The position numbers and the translations under genes are program-made. Of a DNA stretch of 64,000 bases, positions 36,789 to 45,839 are shown in pieces. Under the pieces are notes generated by a model that was given only the letters and a program-made list of their open reading frames with translations, made no database searches and was not told where the DNA came from. The stretch's first letter is position 1. Each line of letters starts with the position of its first letter. Source of the stretch: Opitutia bacterium Tous-C4FEB (lineage in GTDB: Bacteria > Verrucomicrobiota > Verrucomicrobiia > Opitutales > Opitutaceae); NCBI GenBank assembly GCA_002304445.1, contig NEVA01000012.1, positions 58,018 to 122,017 of the forward strand, in the 5' to 3' direction.

Positions 36789-37388
36789 ATGAAACTCTCC
36801 AAGAAAGGCGAATACGCCCTCCGCTCGCTGATCAACCTCGGCATCGCCGCCGAGGTGAAGCGCGACTTGGTGCAGGTGTCGGAGCTAGCTGAGAGCGAGC
36901 AACTTCCCGTCAAGTTTCTGGAGCAGATCATGCAGGCGCTTAAGGACGCCGGTCTCGTTTCCAGTATGCGCGGCAAGTTCGGCGGTTACCGCCTCGCAAA
37001 GCCTGCCCGTGAGATCACCATCGGCCAAGTCGTCCGCCTCATCGATGGCCCGCTCGCCCCCATCGGTTGCGTGAGCCAGTCGGCCTATGAGAAATGCACT
37101 TGCCCCGATGAGGTCCACTGCGGCTTGCGGATGTTGATGCTCGATGTGCGCAACGCGATCGCCGGCATCCTCGACCGCTACACGCTCGCCGATGTCGTGG
37201 AGATTACGCTCCGCAAGCTCCGCCGTGACGATGTCCCGCTCCCGTTCTCCGCCGAGGCCGAGGCCGCCGCGTCGTCTGCGCGTTTGCCCGCCCGCCACGC
37301 CCGTAAACTCGCCCGCCGCGCCGGCAGCTCCCGCCTCGATGAAACCGAAGGCGTGCTCCACCAGTTGCTCGGCGAATACAGCATATGA
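36789..37388 (+). CDS. Rrf2-family transcriptional regulator
   Basis: A 199-residue winged-helix regulator. KLSKKGEYALRSLINLG and LVSSMRGKFGGYRLA are the DNA-binding parts. Cysteines C94, C103, C105 and C111 could hold an iron-sulfur cluster, as in IscR-type proteins, though the spacing is its own. CymR/CysR-type members sense cysteine supply through cysteine synthase. Here the regulator is the first gene of an operon with a sulfur-type ABC transporter and cysK, so control of sulfur uptake and self-control are likely. The basic tail (residues 150-185) is unusual. Confidence 0.9.
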   Translation: MKLSKKGEYALRSLINLGIAAEVKRDLVQVSELAESEQLPVKFLEQIMQALKDAGLVSSMRGKFGGYRLAKPAREITIGQVVRLIDGPLAPIGCVSQSAYEKCTCPDEVHCGLRMLMLDVRNAIAGILDRYTLADVVEITLRKLRRDDVPLPFSAEAEAAASSARLPARHARKLARRAGSSRLDETEGVLHQLLGEYSI

Positions 37389-38359
37389 CTGCGCTTTGGG
37401 TGAAGTCTTTGCCGCTCATTTTCTGCCTCTCGCTGGCGAGTGCGGAGATGCGAGCTGAGCGGGTCACACTTCGCGTGGGCTACTTACCGAATATCACACA
37501 CGCGCAGGGTGTGATCGGCGCGCATACGACGCGTGAAAAAAAAGGCTGGTTTGAGCAACGGCTCGGCCCCGACGTCGTGATCCAATGGTTTCCGTTCAAC
37601 GCGGGACCCAGTGCGATGGAAGCGATCTTCGCCGGCTCGATCGACCTGACCTATATCGGCCCCAACCCGGCGCTCAACGCCTACATCCGCTCCCGGGGCG
37701 ACGAGATCCGGGTGCTCGCCGGCGCCGCCGAGGGCGGGGCTGCGTTGGTCGTGCATTCCAATGGTGTTTTGAAACAACCTGCAGACTTCAGGGGGCGTCG
37801 TGTTGCCACGCCCCAGCTCGGCAACACTCAGGACGTCGCCGCCCGGGCGTGGCTGAAGAAACAGGGTTTTAAGGTCACTCTCACCGGGGGTGATGTCGCG
37901 GTCCTGCCGGCAGCGAACTCCGAGTTATTCCAGTTGTTCCAAGCGGGAAAAATCGAAGCAGCGTGGACCGTGGAACCTTGGGTTTCCCGGCTCGAAATCG
38001 ATGCCGGCGGTAAAGTCTTCATCGAGCAGAGCGATGCCGTCACCACCGTCTTGGTCTCAGCGGTCAAGTTCCTTAAGGCCCGCCCGGAACTGGCCTCGCG
38101 GTTTTTGGCCGCCCACGTTGAACTCACCGCGTGGCTGGGCACGCACTCGACCGAGGCGCGATCTCTCGTCCAAGCGGGTCTCACCGCCGAGACTCGGCGC
38201 GAGGTTCCGGCTGCTCTGATGGAGCGGGCGTGGGGTCGGCTCCGCTTCACGGACCGGGTCGACCAAGATCAATTTACGGCGCTGGTCGGGGATGCCCAGT
38301 CGGTGGGATTTCTCCGTCAAGCGATCCCGCTGGACCGGATGTTTGGAGGTAAACCATGA
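37385..38359 (+). CDS. ABC substrate-binding protein, sulfonate/nitrate/taurine type
   Basis: A 324-residue periplasmic binding protein with a signal peptide (LPLIFCLSLASAEMRA, about residues 9-24). VTLRVGYLPNITHAQGVIG and the DLTYIGPNPALNAY segment are typical of the SsuA/TauA/NrtA-like fold. It overlaps the Rrf2 gene and the following ATPase gene by 4 bases each. The downstream cysK argues for a sulfur compound such as sulfonate, rather than nitrate. The exact ligand cannot be read. Confidence 0.9.
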   Translation: MTALWVKSLPLIFCLSLASAEMRAERVTLRVGYLPNITHAQGVIGAHTTREKKGWFEQRLGPDVVIQWFPFNAGPSAMEAIFAGSIDLTYIGPNPALNAYIRSRGDEIRVLAGAAEGGAALVVHSNGVLKQPADFRGRRVATPQLGNTQDVAARAWLKKQGFKVTLTGGDVAVLPAANSELFQLFQAGKIEAAWTVEPWVSRLEIDAGGKVFIEQSDAVTTVLVSAVKFLKARPELASRFLAAHVELTAWLGTHSTEARSLVQAGLTAETRREVPAALMERAWGRLRFTDRVDQDQFTALVGDAQSVGFLRQAIPLDRMFGGKP

Positions 38360-39168
38360 GCCTCTCAGATGAAGTTTCAGTCGAGGCCCCGGCGGCCAAA
38401 CTGTCGATCAAGGGCGTGAGCAAACGCTTCGTTTCCGGCAAGCGCTCGGTGCATGCGCTCGATGATGTTTCGCTCGATGTCGGCGAAGGGGAGTTCGTGT
38501 GCCTGGTCGGTCCCAGTGGCTGCGGGAAATCGACGTTGCTCAATCTCGTGGCCGGATTGGATCTGGCGGATTCGGGCCAGATCTCCGCCGACGGCATCCC
38601 GATCAATGCTCCGGGTCGTGATCGGATGGTGATGTTTCAGGAGGCCGCGCTGTTTCCGTGGCTCGATGTTTTGGGCAATGTGATGTTTGGACTCCGCCGT
38701 AAACCCGGCCTCACCGACGCCGAGCGGTGTAAGGTCGCCGAATTCTACCTGCGGCTCGTGGGCTTGGAAAAATTTCACCGCGCGTTTGTCCATGAACTTT
38801 CGGGCGGGATGAAACAGCGGGTAGCCTTGGCCCGCGCGCTCGCCCCGAACCCGCGCGTGCTGCTCATGGACGAACCCTTCGGCGCGCTCGACGCCCTGAC
38901 GCGTGAACAACTTTACGGCGATATTCAGCGGATCTGGCAGCAGCGAAAAAAGACCATTGTTTTTGTGACCCACAATGTGCGCGAAGCCGCGTGTTTGGGT
39001 GACCGTGTGGTGCTGTTCTCGCCCCATCCGGGACGAATTCGAGAGCAGTTCAAAATCGATCTGCCGCGGCCCCGCGATATCAACAGTGTCGAGCTCGCCC
39101 GTCACACGACGGCGATCACCGCGGCGTTGAAGAATCATGTGCGGCCGGAAGCGGAGGTCGCCGAATGA
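38356..39168 (+). CDS. ABC transporter ATPase, sulfonate/nitrate type
   Basis: A 270-residue nucleotide-binding subunit of the SsuB/TauB/NrtD type. Walker A GPSGCGKST lies near residue 54, the signature is LSGGMKQRVALARAL, and Walker B is VLLMDEPFGALD, followed by the H-loop FVTHNV. The first 15 residues form an extra acidic leader. Four-base overlaps with both neighbours show tight coupling. Confidence 0.93.
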   Translation: MSLSDEVSVEAPAAKLSIKGVSKRFVSGKRSVHALDDVSLDVGEGEFVCLVGPSGCGKSTLLNLVAGLDLADSGQISADGIPINAPGRDRMVMFQEAALFPWLDVLGNVMFGLRRKPGLTDAERCKVAEFYLRLVGLEKFHRAFVHELSGGMKQRVALARALAPNPRVLLMDEPFGALDALTREQLYGDIQRIWQQRKKTIVFVTHNVREAACLGDRVVLFSPHPGRIREQFKIDLPRPRDINSVELARHTTAITAALKNHVRPEAEVAE

Positions 39169-39929
39169 AACGCGTTGGCCTCGCCGCTCTTTTCTTCGCC
39201 GCGTTATTTGTCGGCTGGGAACTGCTTTACCGATCCGGGTTTTGGTCGCCCGTGCTGCTGCCTTCGCCGCTGGTCGTGGGCCGGTATTTGTGGGAGGCGA
39301 CGGTTGATGGCAGTCTCCTGAGTGCGACTCTGGTTACGGTCAAACGCCTGTTTCTCGGCTATGTGTTTGGCCTGCTGTTGGGCTTGCCGCTCGGTCTGCT
39401 GACGGCCCGGTTTCGGGTGCTCGCGGATACGCTCGGACTTATGGCGTTGGGCCTCCAGGCGTTGCCCAGCGTCTGCTGGGTGCCGTTGGCGCTGTTGTGG
39501 TTTGGTCAGACGGAGGCCGCCATGTTCTTTGTCGTCGTGATGGGCACGCTGTGGTCGGTCATCATTGCGACCGATAACGGTGTGCGAAACGTGCCGCCGA
39601 TCTACGCCCGGGCCGCGCGCACGATGGGTTCCAGCGGGCTGCACACGTGGCTTTACGTGATCTTTCCCGCGGCGTTGCCGTTCATTGTGGGCGGGATGAA
39701 GCAAGGGTGGGCGTTTGCCTGGCGCTCGCTGATGGCGGCGGAGATTTATGTCACGATCCTGAGCGGCTTTGGTCTGGGTCACCTGCTGCACTACGGGCGC
39801 GAGTTGAACGCCATGGAGCAGGTGATTGGAATCATGCTCGTGCTCTTGCTCATCGGCCTGCTCGCGGACAAAATATTTTTCTCACCTTGGGAGCGCTTCC
39901 TGCATCACCGTTGGGGAACCGCCAAATAA
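39165..39929 (+). CDS. ABC transporter permease, sulfonate/nitrate type
   Basis: A 254-residue inner-membrane protein with about six hydrophobic segments. The conserved ABC permease loop near residue 150 ([20 protein letters not shown]) contacts the ATPase. It belongs to the SsuC/TauC/NrtB class. Overlaps the ATPase gene by 4 bases; cysK follows after 40 bases. Confidence 0.92.
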   Translation: MKRVGLAALFFAALFVGWELLYRSGFWSPVLLPSPLVVGRYLWEATVDGSLLSATLVTVKRLFLGYVFGLLLGLPLGLLTARFRVLADTLGLMALGLQALPSVCWVPLALLWFGQTEAAMFFVVVMGTLWSVIIATDNGVRNVPPIYARAARTMGSSGLHTWLYVIFPAALPFIVGGMKQGWAFAWRSLMAAEIYVTILSGFGLGHLLHYGRELNAMEQVIGIMLVLLLIGLLADKIFFSPWERFLHHRWGTAK

Positions 39930-39969
39930 TTTTTACCCGATAACGAACCCTTCACTCCCTTCATTCATT

Positions 39970-40950
39970 ATGGCTAAAATATACAACGACATCACCGAAA
40001 CGATCGGCAACACCCCGCTCGTGCGGCTCAACCGCACGGCCGCCGCCCACGGGGCGCAGGCTGAAATTCTCCTGAAACTCGAGTTCTTCAACCCGCTCTC
40101 GAGCGTGAAGGACCGCATCGGCTTCGCCATGATCGACGATGCGATCAAGAGCGGAAAAATCACCAAGGACACCGTTCTAATCGAGCCTACTTCGGGCAAC
40201 ACCGGGGTCTCGCTCGCTTTCGTCGCCGCCGCGAAGGGCATCAAGTTGATCCTCACGATGCCCGAGACCATGTCGGTCGAGCGGCGTAAATTGCTCAAGA
40301 TTCTCGGTGCCCGGCTTGTGCTCACCGAAGGTGCCAAAGGCATGAAGGGCGCGATTGCCAAGGCCGAGGAGCTCGCCGCCAAAATTCCTGGCGCGCTGAT
40401 TCTCCAGCAGTTCAATAACCCCGCAAACCCGGCGATTCACCGCCGTTCGACGGCCGAGGAAATCTGGCGCGATACCGACGGGAAGATCGACTTCCTCGTC
40501 GCCGGCGTCGGCACGGGCGGCACAATCACCGGCGTCGCCGAGGTGCTCAAAGCGAAGAATCCCGCCGTCAAGATCGTGGCCGTCGAGCCCGATGCATCGC
40601 CGGTGCTTTCGGGCGGTACTCCCGGTCCGCATAAGCTTCAAGGCATCGGGGCGGGCTTCGTGCCCGGCGTGCTCAATACCAAGATTTACGATGAAGTGGT
40701 GCGCGTGAAGGAGGCCGACTCCGGCCCGATTTCAAAGCAGGTCAGCCAGCTTGATGGCATCCCGGTCGGTATTTCGTCCGGTGCGGCGATCTGGACCGCG
40801 ATCCAGCTCGCGAAACGGCCCGAGAACAAAGGGAAGATGATCGTCGCCATCGTTGCGTCGGCGGCTGAGCGCTACCTTTCGTCTTGGCTATTCGCCGACA
40901 TCAACGTCGAGAGCGATTCCGTCGAGGATCTCTTCGTCGCCGCCAAATGA
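39970..40950 (+). CDS. cysK: Cysteine synthase A (O-acetylserine sulfhydrylase)
   Basis: PLP enzyme that makes cysteine from O-acetylserine and sulfide. The 326-residue product has the PLP lysine K47 in [11 protein letters not shown], the phosphate/substrate loop [12 protein letters not shown] and the [10 protein letters not shown] loop. It is last in the Rrf2-ABC operon and links uptake to assimilation. CysK can also act as the sensor partner of CymR-type Rrf2 regulators, which would fit this gene order. ATG 39970 gives the family start [11 protein letters not shown] hairpin follows the stop. Confidence 0.95.
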   Translation: MAKIYNDITETIGNTPLVRLNRTAAAHGAQAEILLKLEFFNPLSSVKDRIGFAMIDDAIKSGKITKDTVLIEPTSGNTGVSLAFVAAAKGIKLILTMPETMSVERRKLLKILGARLVLTEGAKGMKGAIAKAEELAAKIPGALILQQFNNPANPAIHRRSTAEEIWRDTDGKIDFLVAGVGTGGTITGVAEVLKAKNPAVKIVAVEPDASPVLSGGTPGPHKLQGIGAGFVPGVLNTKIYDEVVRVKEADSGPISKQVSQLDGIPVGISSGAAIWTAIQLAKRPENKGKMIVAIVASAAERYLSSWLFADINVESDSVEDLFVAAK

Positions 40951-40965
40951 TTCAACCGAAAGCGA

Positions 40966-40984
40966 GGCGGGCTGTCAGCCCGCC
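40966..40984 (+). terminator. Hairpin after cysK (terminator or REP-like)
   Basis: GGCGGGCT-GTC-AGCCCGCC, a perfect 8-base stem, 15 bases past the cysK stop, followed by TTGGCTTT. The T-tract is weak, so it could equally be a REP-like element. Confidence 0.55.
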
Positions 40985-41341
40985 TTGGCTTTAGGCTTAT
41001 GCTGCCGTTCGGCGCGAAAGGTAGTTTCCGTCGAGTCTAGCCGACTATTTAAACCGTCATGCCCGCCGCCCACGTTTCCTGATTCTTCGCCGCACGAATC
41101 TCGCAGGGTACCCCCACCGCTTTTCGACTTGGCCAAAAGGATTCGGGCGACTCGCGGCCAACCGCGGAACAACCTTCAAGCCTCCGCAACGTGGGGCCTC
41201 GGCCAAAGGTCCATCCTTGCCGGGCGGTGCGCTGCGGCGACTACGAGGCCGCTGCGTTGACCAATCTCGCTCCGGCGCAGGTCGCGCCCTCTCCGGCCAA
41301 CTCAAAGCTCCGCGCCCTGCCGACCGACGCGGTGGCGTTCC
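40985..41341. other. Stretch without a recognisable gene
   Basis: About 360 bases between the cysK hairpin and the gene relic. No convincing reading frame, promoter or RNA is seen. Short frames are interrupted and resemble no family, which fits decayed coding sequence. Confidence 0.5.
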
Positions 41342-41695
41342 GCCGCTAACGTTGACGTGATCGGCGCATTCTCGGCGAAGACTATTGCCGATCTGGATAT
41401 CGGCTATCGGATCAAAGACCGCTTCACGGTTTCGATTGGCGCGAGCAACCGGTTCGACATGGTGCGCGTAAACATGGCGGTGACGACCGAGCGGGTGAAG
41501 TGGAAGGCGGTGGTCGATTTGCTAAACCCCCCGCGCACTGAATCGCAGGCGAATTTTGTCTTCTTCGACGCAGGCCGACCGCAGGCGGCGAAGGCGTTGG
41601 CGACCGAGGGCGTCTTGGTCGGCCGGACGTTTGCGCCCTATGTGACGTGGTTGCAGATCACGATTTGTTTTCCCGGGGAAAAAGCCCGGGCCTAA
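41342..41695 (+). pseudogene. Fused relic of a TonB-dependent receptor end and an aminotransferase end
   Basis: One open frame joins two unrelated fragments. The first (AKTIADLDIGYRIKDRF, then SIGASNRFD) matches the last strands of TonB-dependent receptors. The second (SQANFVFFDAGRP, then EGVLVGRTFAPYVTW and ITICFPGEKARA) matches the C-terminal end of histidinol-phosphate-type aminotransferases. Neither has the rest of its protein. No start codon context or ribosome binding site is evident, so it is most likely debris left by deletions rather than a working gene. Confidence 0.6.
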
Positions 41696-41715
41696 GCCGC
41701 GGTGAAGCGGTTTTT

Positions 41716-42552
41716 TTAAGTCAGACTCGAAGTAGGGCGCGAACCTTGAGGCCGGAGACGGATGGGCGCTTTGCCCTGCGCGTCTGATTTCGACCAGCGA
41801 AAAAAACACACGCCAAAGGCGGCAAGCGCGACCGCTAAGCCGACGAGTTTCATGCTCACGCCAGCAGCAAGTTGGTCTTCGCCGGCGGTGAAATCGGGGA
41901 ACAGGCGCGGCGCATATTCGTACGTGGGATAGAGGACTTCGGGAGAAAACGTGATGTAGGCGAAGACCGGCGTCATCGCGATGAGCACGCTGAAGAGATA
42001 GATCATTCGGCTGCCGTAAGGGATCGGCGGAAAGGTACGAGATGGGCTTAGAAGCGGCCACCAATAGAGAAGACCGGCGCCAAAGAACATGACATGCTCG
42101 ATGATGTGCACAGTTTTGTTCTGCAGGGCCCAATCATAGGCCCAAGGAACGTGCCAGAGGCTGATGATAAGTGTATAGAGCAGTCCCGCGATCACCGGCT
42201 GGGTGATGAGCCTGATCGGCAGGCGCAGCGCGGGCCGGGCTAGCACGGGTTCGACCATCCACTCGGGCAGACCGCGCAAAAACAGGATCGCCGCAGGGTA
42301 AATCAGCAGCTGGTGCTGGAGCATGTGGACGACGAAGAGAAAACGTTCGCCGATTTGGTCGAGCGGAGAACCGACCGCCAGGTAGAAGATCACCAATGAG
42401 GAGTAAAATTGGGTCGCGTGGGTGCGGGGGAAGGAGGCGCCCGGGGCCAAGCGTGGGCGCAGTGGACCGGCAAGCACGGCGTAGAGCCAGCCAAGGAACA
42501 CCAGACCTCCGACGAGGTAAGGTTCGTTGTGCCAATGGCGCCAGTCGATCAT
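41716..42552 (-). CDS. ctaG: CtaG-like cytochrome c oxidase assembly protein (caa3 type)
   Basis: A 278-residue membrane protein with about seven hydrophobic segments, matching the caa3-type CtaG family. Conserved histidines lie in FVVHMLQHQLL and ISLWHVPWAYDW, then HIIEHVMFFGAGLLYWWPLL. It is needed for oxidase formation in Bacillus, probably at the copper centre. It is the last gene of the cox cluster, but a terminator hairpin lies between coxD and this gene and its T-run ends only 3 bases before the start codon. No ribosome binding site is visible, so expression may depend on read-through. Confidence 0.9.
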   Translation of the reverse strand: MIDWRHWHNEPYLVGGLVFLGWLYAVLAGPLRPRLAPGASFPRTHATQFYSSLVIFYLAVGSPLDQIGERFLFVVHMLQHQLLIYPAAILFLRGLPEWMVEPVLARPALRLPIRLITQPVIAGLLYTLIISLWHVPWAYDWALQNKTVHIIEHVMFFGAGLLYWWPLLSPSRTFPPIPYGSRMIYLFSVLIAMTPVFAYITFSPEVLYPTYEYAPRLFPDFTAGEDQLAAGVSMKLVGLAVALAAFGVCFFRWSKSDAQGKAPIRLRPQGSRPTSSLT

Positions 42553-42555
42553 GGT

Positions 42556-42581
42556 AAAAAAAAGGCGGCCAAGAGGCCGCC
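42556..42581 (-). terminator. Terminator/attenuator between coxD and ctaG
   Basis: On the minus strand GGCGGCC-TCTT-GGCCGCC is followed by eight T. The T-run ends 3 bases before the ctaG ATG, so this hairpin occupies the ctaG ribosome-binding region. Confidence 0.88.
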
Positions 42582-42617
42582 GAGAGTATGGATCAGGATC
42601 CTAAACGGAGGGGGACG

Positions 42618-42956
42618 TCAGGTCGGCAGCGGCAGGCTGTCTTTGACTGAGAAGATCGCTAGCAGCGCCCACACCGTGCCGGCGGAAAGAACAAGGCCGA
42701 TGAAAAACAGGATGGTGCAAAACGGCTTATCCCACCGCAGATGCATAAAATAGAAGATCACATACAAGAACTTCACGACCGAGAGTATGACCAAACCGGT
42801 CACGATGATCCATTTTGCGAAGGGCAAATAAATGCCGACGATTTCGACGCCGGTGATGACGGCCAAAAGCATGGCCACGTTCACGTAGATCTGGAATTTG
42901 CTCTCTTCTTCGTGGCCATGGGCATGGTCCGGAGAGGTGGATACGGGGGCGCTCAT
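42618..42956 (-). CDS. coxD: Cytochrome c oxidase subunit IV (prokaryotic type)
   Basis: A 112-residue protein with a His-rich N-terminus (DHAHGHEEES) and three hydrophobic segments, including VVKFLYVIFYFMHLRWDKP, the signature of the small subunit IV family. It is a structural subunit of the terminal oxidase. It lies 9 bases after coxC on the minus strand. The N-terminal histidines could bind copper during assembly; that is inference. Confidence 0.88.
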   Translation of the reverse strand: MSAPVSTSPDHAHGHEEESKFQIYVNVAMLLAVITGVEIVGIYLPFAKWIIVTGLVILSVVKFLYVIFYFMHLRWDKPFCTILFFIGLVLSAGTVWALLAIFSVKDSLPLPT

Positions 42957-42965
42957 AGGTAAAAA

Positions 42966-43811
42966 TCAGAGGTATTCGATCAGGTAGACCGCGGTAAAGA
43001 TCACGATCCAAACAATATCAACGAAGTGCCAGTAAAGGCCCATGGATTCGACGTCGATGGCGTTGGCTTCGCCGAAGTTGCTCAACGCCTTGGGTTGAGC
43101 AAAGCCAATGCATACGGCGATGCAGCCGATAAAACCGGCGATCATCCAGAGGTGGCTGGCGAGATACGCCCCGGCGGTGCCGCCGGTCTGCAGCGTGTGG
43201 ACGACGCCCAGCACGGCGAACATCGAAAGCAGCACGGCCCCGACGATTGCGGCGATATGGAGGCAGTTCTTGAACAACCAGCCGAAGGTTCGGCCGGCCT
43301 CATGCGGCTGGAAGGAGCGAACATACATCAAAATCAGCCAGAAAACGCCGACTGCGACGTGGATGCCGTGGGTCCCGGTGAGGGTGTAGAAGGTCGTGCC
43401 GAACATGCTGTTCGTCAGCGTCACATTCTTGAGCTTCACGAATTCCTCGAACTCGTAGACTTGGCAGCCGAGGAAAATCGCCCCGAAGAAAATCGTGGTC
43501 AGCAGCGACCAGCGCATGCTCTTGACGTTACCCTTTTGGATCGCTGTGACCGCGAGGGCCATCATCAGCGACGACATCAACAGAATGAAAGTCGAGAACG
43601 AGGTCAGCTCGAGACTGAAGATCTGCTTGGGTGAAGGCGAGCCGGGCGCCGGATGCAGGCGGTAGATCAGGTGCGTCGAAATGAGCGCGCCGAAAAACAT
43701 GCAATCCGAGGCGAGAAACGTCCACATCATCAGCTTCTTGTTAGGAATGCCGGTTGATGTGCTCGGATCGTGGTGGTGGTCGATAGTGCCAGCGGCGGCG
43801 TGACTGCTCAT
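42966..43811 (-). CDS. coxC: Cytochrome c oxidase subunit III
   Basis: A 281-residue integral membrane protein with about seven segments. KLMMWTFLASDCMFFGALISTH holds the first conserved helix, cited as KLMMWTFLASD then CMFFGALIS; TGTHGIHVAVG and the closing SMGLYWHFVDIVWI are subunit III hallmarks. It stabilises subunit I and its proton channels. Gap of 45 bases from coxA, 9 bases to coxD. Confidence 0.95.
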   Translation of the reverse strand: MSSHAAAGTIDHHHDPSTSTGIPNKKLMMWTFLASDCMFFGALISTHLIYRLHPAPGSPSPKQIFSLELTSFSTFILLMSSLMMALAVTAIQKGNVKSMRWSLLTTIFFGAIFLGCQVYEFEEFVKLKNVTLTNSMFGTTFYTLTGTHGIHVAVGVFWLILMYVRSFQPHEAGRTFGWLFKNCLHIAAIVGAVLLSMFAVLGVVHTLQTGGTAGAYLASHLWMIAGFIGCIAVCIGFAQPKALSNFGEANAIDVESMGLYWHFVDIVWIVIFTAVYLIEYL

Positions 43812-43856
43812 AAGTGGGAGGGCGATAAGGGGGAAGGGAGAAGAGCGGGTGCGAAT

Positions 43857-45830
43857 TTAGTGTTTGGCCGGTTTTTTGCCGTTGGACTCATCTCCTTCAT
43901 TTTCCGGGTGAAGATGATAGCCGCCGTTGCCTTCGAGAGCCCAGAAATAGATGCCGGCGAGCATGACTACGCCGCCGATCATGGTGACACCGATCTTCTT
44001 GCCCCAGAATCCAGGCGTCGGGTCGTTGTCGATGACCGAGATGCCGATACCGGCGATCAACATCCCGAGGCTAGCGACAAACGGATAGATGGATTGATGC
44101 GGCATGTGGATACCGCCGTGAGCAGCTTCCTCTTTGGCGTGTGCGGCATCTTCTTTGGCGATTTGTTCCTTGTTCTGCTTCATGTACCAGAAGGCATCGC
44201 GCGCATGGACCGTTGGGATCACGCGGTAGTTATACTCGGGCGGGGGATTGGGTAGGCTCCACTCAAGGGTGCGTGCGTCCCAAACATCTTTGCCGACTTT
44301 CTCGCCTTTGAAGTAGGTGTAAACCATCACGGCAAAGTAGATAAAGATACCGACACCGAGGATCAGCGCACCGACGGTGGCGATGTAGTTGGCAGAGTTC
44401 CAGCCGAGGTTGCCGTCGTAGGTGAACGTGCGGCGAGGCATACCGTTCAGACCGAGGAAATGCATCGGGAAGAACGTGATATTGAATCCGGCGAAGATAA
44501 CCCAGAACGAGAGTTTACCCCAGAATTCGCCGATCTTGCGGCCGAACATCAGAGGGAACCAAAAGTGGATGCCGGCGAGTAGCGCGAACATCGATCCGCC
44601 GATCAGCACGTAATGGAAATGAGCGATGACAAAGTAACTGTCTTGCTGTTGAGCGTCGGCGGGGGCGGCCGAGTGCATTACGCCGGAGAAACCGCCAACC
44701 ATGAACATCCAGACGAAACCGAGAGCGAACATCATTGGTGTACGCATAGAGATATGCCCACCCCAAAGAGTGCCGATCCAGTTGAATATTTTAACTCCGG
44801 TCGGAACGGCGATGGCCATGGTAGCGAGGGAGAATGCCGCTGTGGCGACGGTACCCATGCCGGTCGTGAACATATGGTGGCTCCATACCGAGAAACCGAG
44901 GAAACCGATGGAAGCGCCAGAAAACACGACGATCGGATATCCGAAGAGCGGTTTGCGGGAGAAAGTCGGAAGGATTTCGGAGATGATGCCCATCGCCGGG
45001 AGAATCAAAATGTAGACCTCGGGGTGGCCGAATACCCAGAAGAGATGTTGCCAGAGGATCGGCATACCGCCGCCTGAAACTTCAAAGAAACTCGTGCCGA
45101 AGAGGCGGTCCATCATGATCTCAACCAAGGCGACGGTGATGAATGGGAACGATAGCACGATGAGGAAAGCCGTAATCAGGGTCATCCAAGTGAAGACCGG
45201 GAGGCGCATCATGGTCATGCCGGGAGCCCTCATATTAATAATCGTGACGATGAAATTCAACGAAGCGGCGATCGAGGCGACACCGAGTAACTGGAGCCCC
45301 ATAATCCACATGTCGACCGAGTGGTCCGGCGTGTAGGTTTTCGAAGTTAACGGAGCATAGCCCGTCCAGCCTGCGTCAGGAGCACCCGCCGACATAAACC
45401 AACCGAGGTTTAGGATGATGGCTCCGGCTACAAAAGTCCAAAGTGAGAAGGCGTTGAGGCGGGGGAAAGCCACGTCGCGGGCGCCAATCTGGAGCGGCAT
45501 GATGAAATTAAAAAACGCGGCGGAGAGCGGCATGACTGCAAGGAAGATCATCGTCGTCCCATGCATCGTGAACATCGTGTTGTATTGCTGCGCGGTCAGC
45601 ACGGTGCCGTTGGGCGTCATCAACTGCAGGCGGATGAGAAGAGCCTCAAAGCCTCCGACCAAGAAAAAGAACAGCGCGAAGATCCCGTAGAGAAATCCGA
45701 TTTTCTTGTGGTCGACGGTGGTTAACCAGCTGATTAAGCCGGTTTGGGCGGTGGGTCGCCAGAAGACGGCTGACTTGGTCTCTGTCGCGACGTCTTTGAC
45801 TTGGAGATCTGATTTGAGGATGGCGTCCAT
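43857..45830 (-). CDS. coxA: Cytochrome c oxidase subunit I (caa3-type), extended C-terminus
   Basis: The oxygen-reducing, proton-pumping subunit. The 657-residue product has the heme-copper core: FTMHGTTMIFLAV (heme a histidine), FWVFGHPEVYIL (copper B histidine cross-linked to tyrosine), and later SHHMFTTGMG and AHFHYVLIGG with heme ligands. About twelve core segments are present. Some 100 extra residues at the end add two more segments and a His-rich tail (YHLHPENEGD). The core identifies an A-type heme-copper oxidase. The gene starts 9 bases after coxB. Confidence 0.96.
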   Translation of the reverse strand: MDAILKSDLQVKDVATETKSAVFWRPTAQTGLISWLTTVDHKKIGFLYGIFALFFFLVGGFEALLIRLQLMTPNGTVLTAQQYNTMFTMHGTTMIFLAVMPLSAAFFNFIMPLQIGARDVAFPRLNAFSLWTFVAGAIILNLGWFMSAGAPDAGWTGYAPLTSKTYTPDHSVDMWIMGLQLLGVASIAASLNFIVTIINMRAPGMTMMRLPVFTWMTLITAFLIVLSFPFITVALVEIMMDRLFGTSFFEVSGGGMPILWQHLFWVFGHPEVYILILPAMGIISEILPTFSRKPLFGYPIVVFSGASIGFLGFSVWSHHMFTTGMGTVATAAFSLATMAIAVPTGVKIFNWIGTLWGGHISMRTPMMFALGFVWMFMVGGFSGVMHSAAPADAQQQDSYFVIAHFHYVLIGGSMFALLAGIHFWFPLMFGRKIGEFWGKLSFWVIFAGFNITFFPMHFLGLNGMPRRTFTYDGNLGWNSANYIATVGALILGVGIFIYFAVMVYTYFKGEKVGKDVWDARTLEWSLPNPPPEYNYRVIPTVHARDAFWYMKQNKEQIAKEDAAHAKEEAAHGGIHMPHQSIYPFVASLGMLIAGIGISVIDNDPTPGFWGKKIGVTMIGGVVMLAGIYFWALEGNGGYHLHPENEGDESNGKKPAKH

Positions 45831-45839
45831 GGAAGAAGA

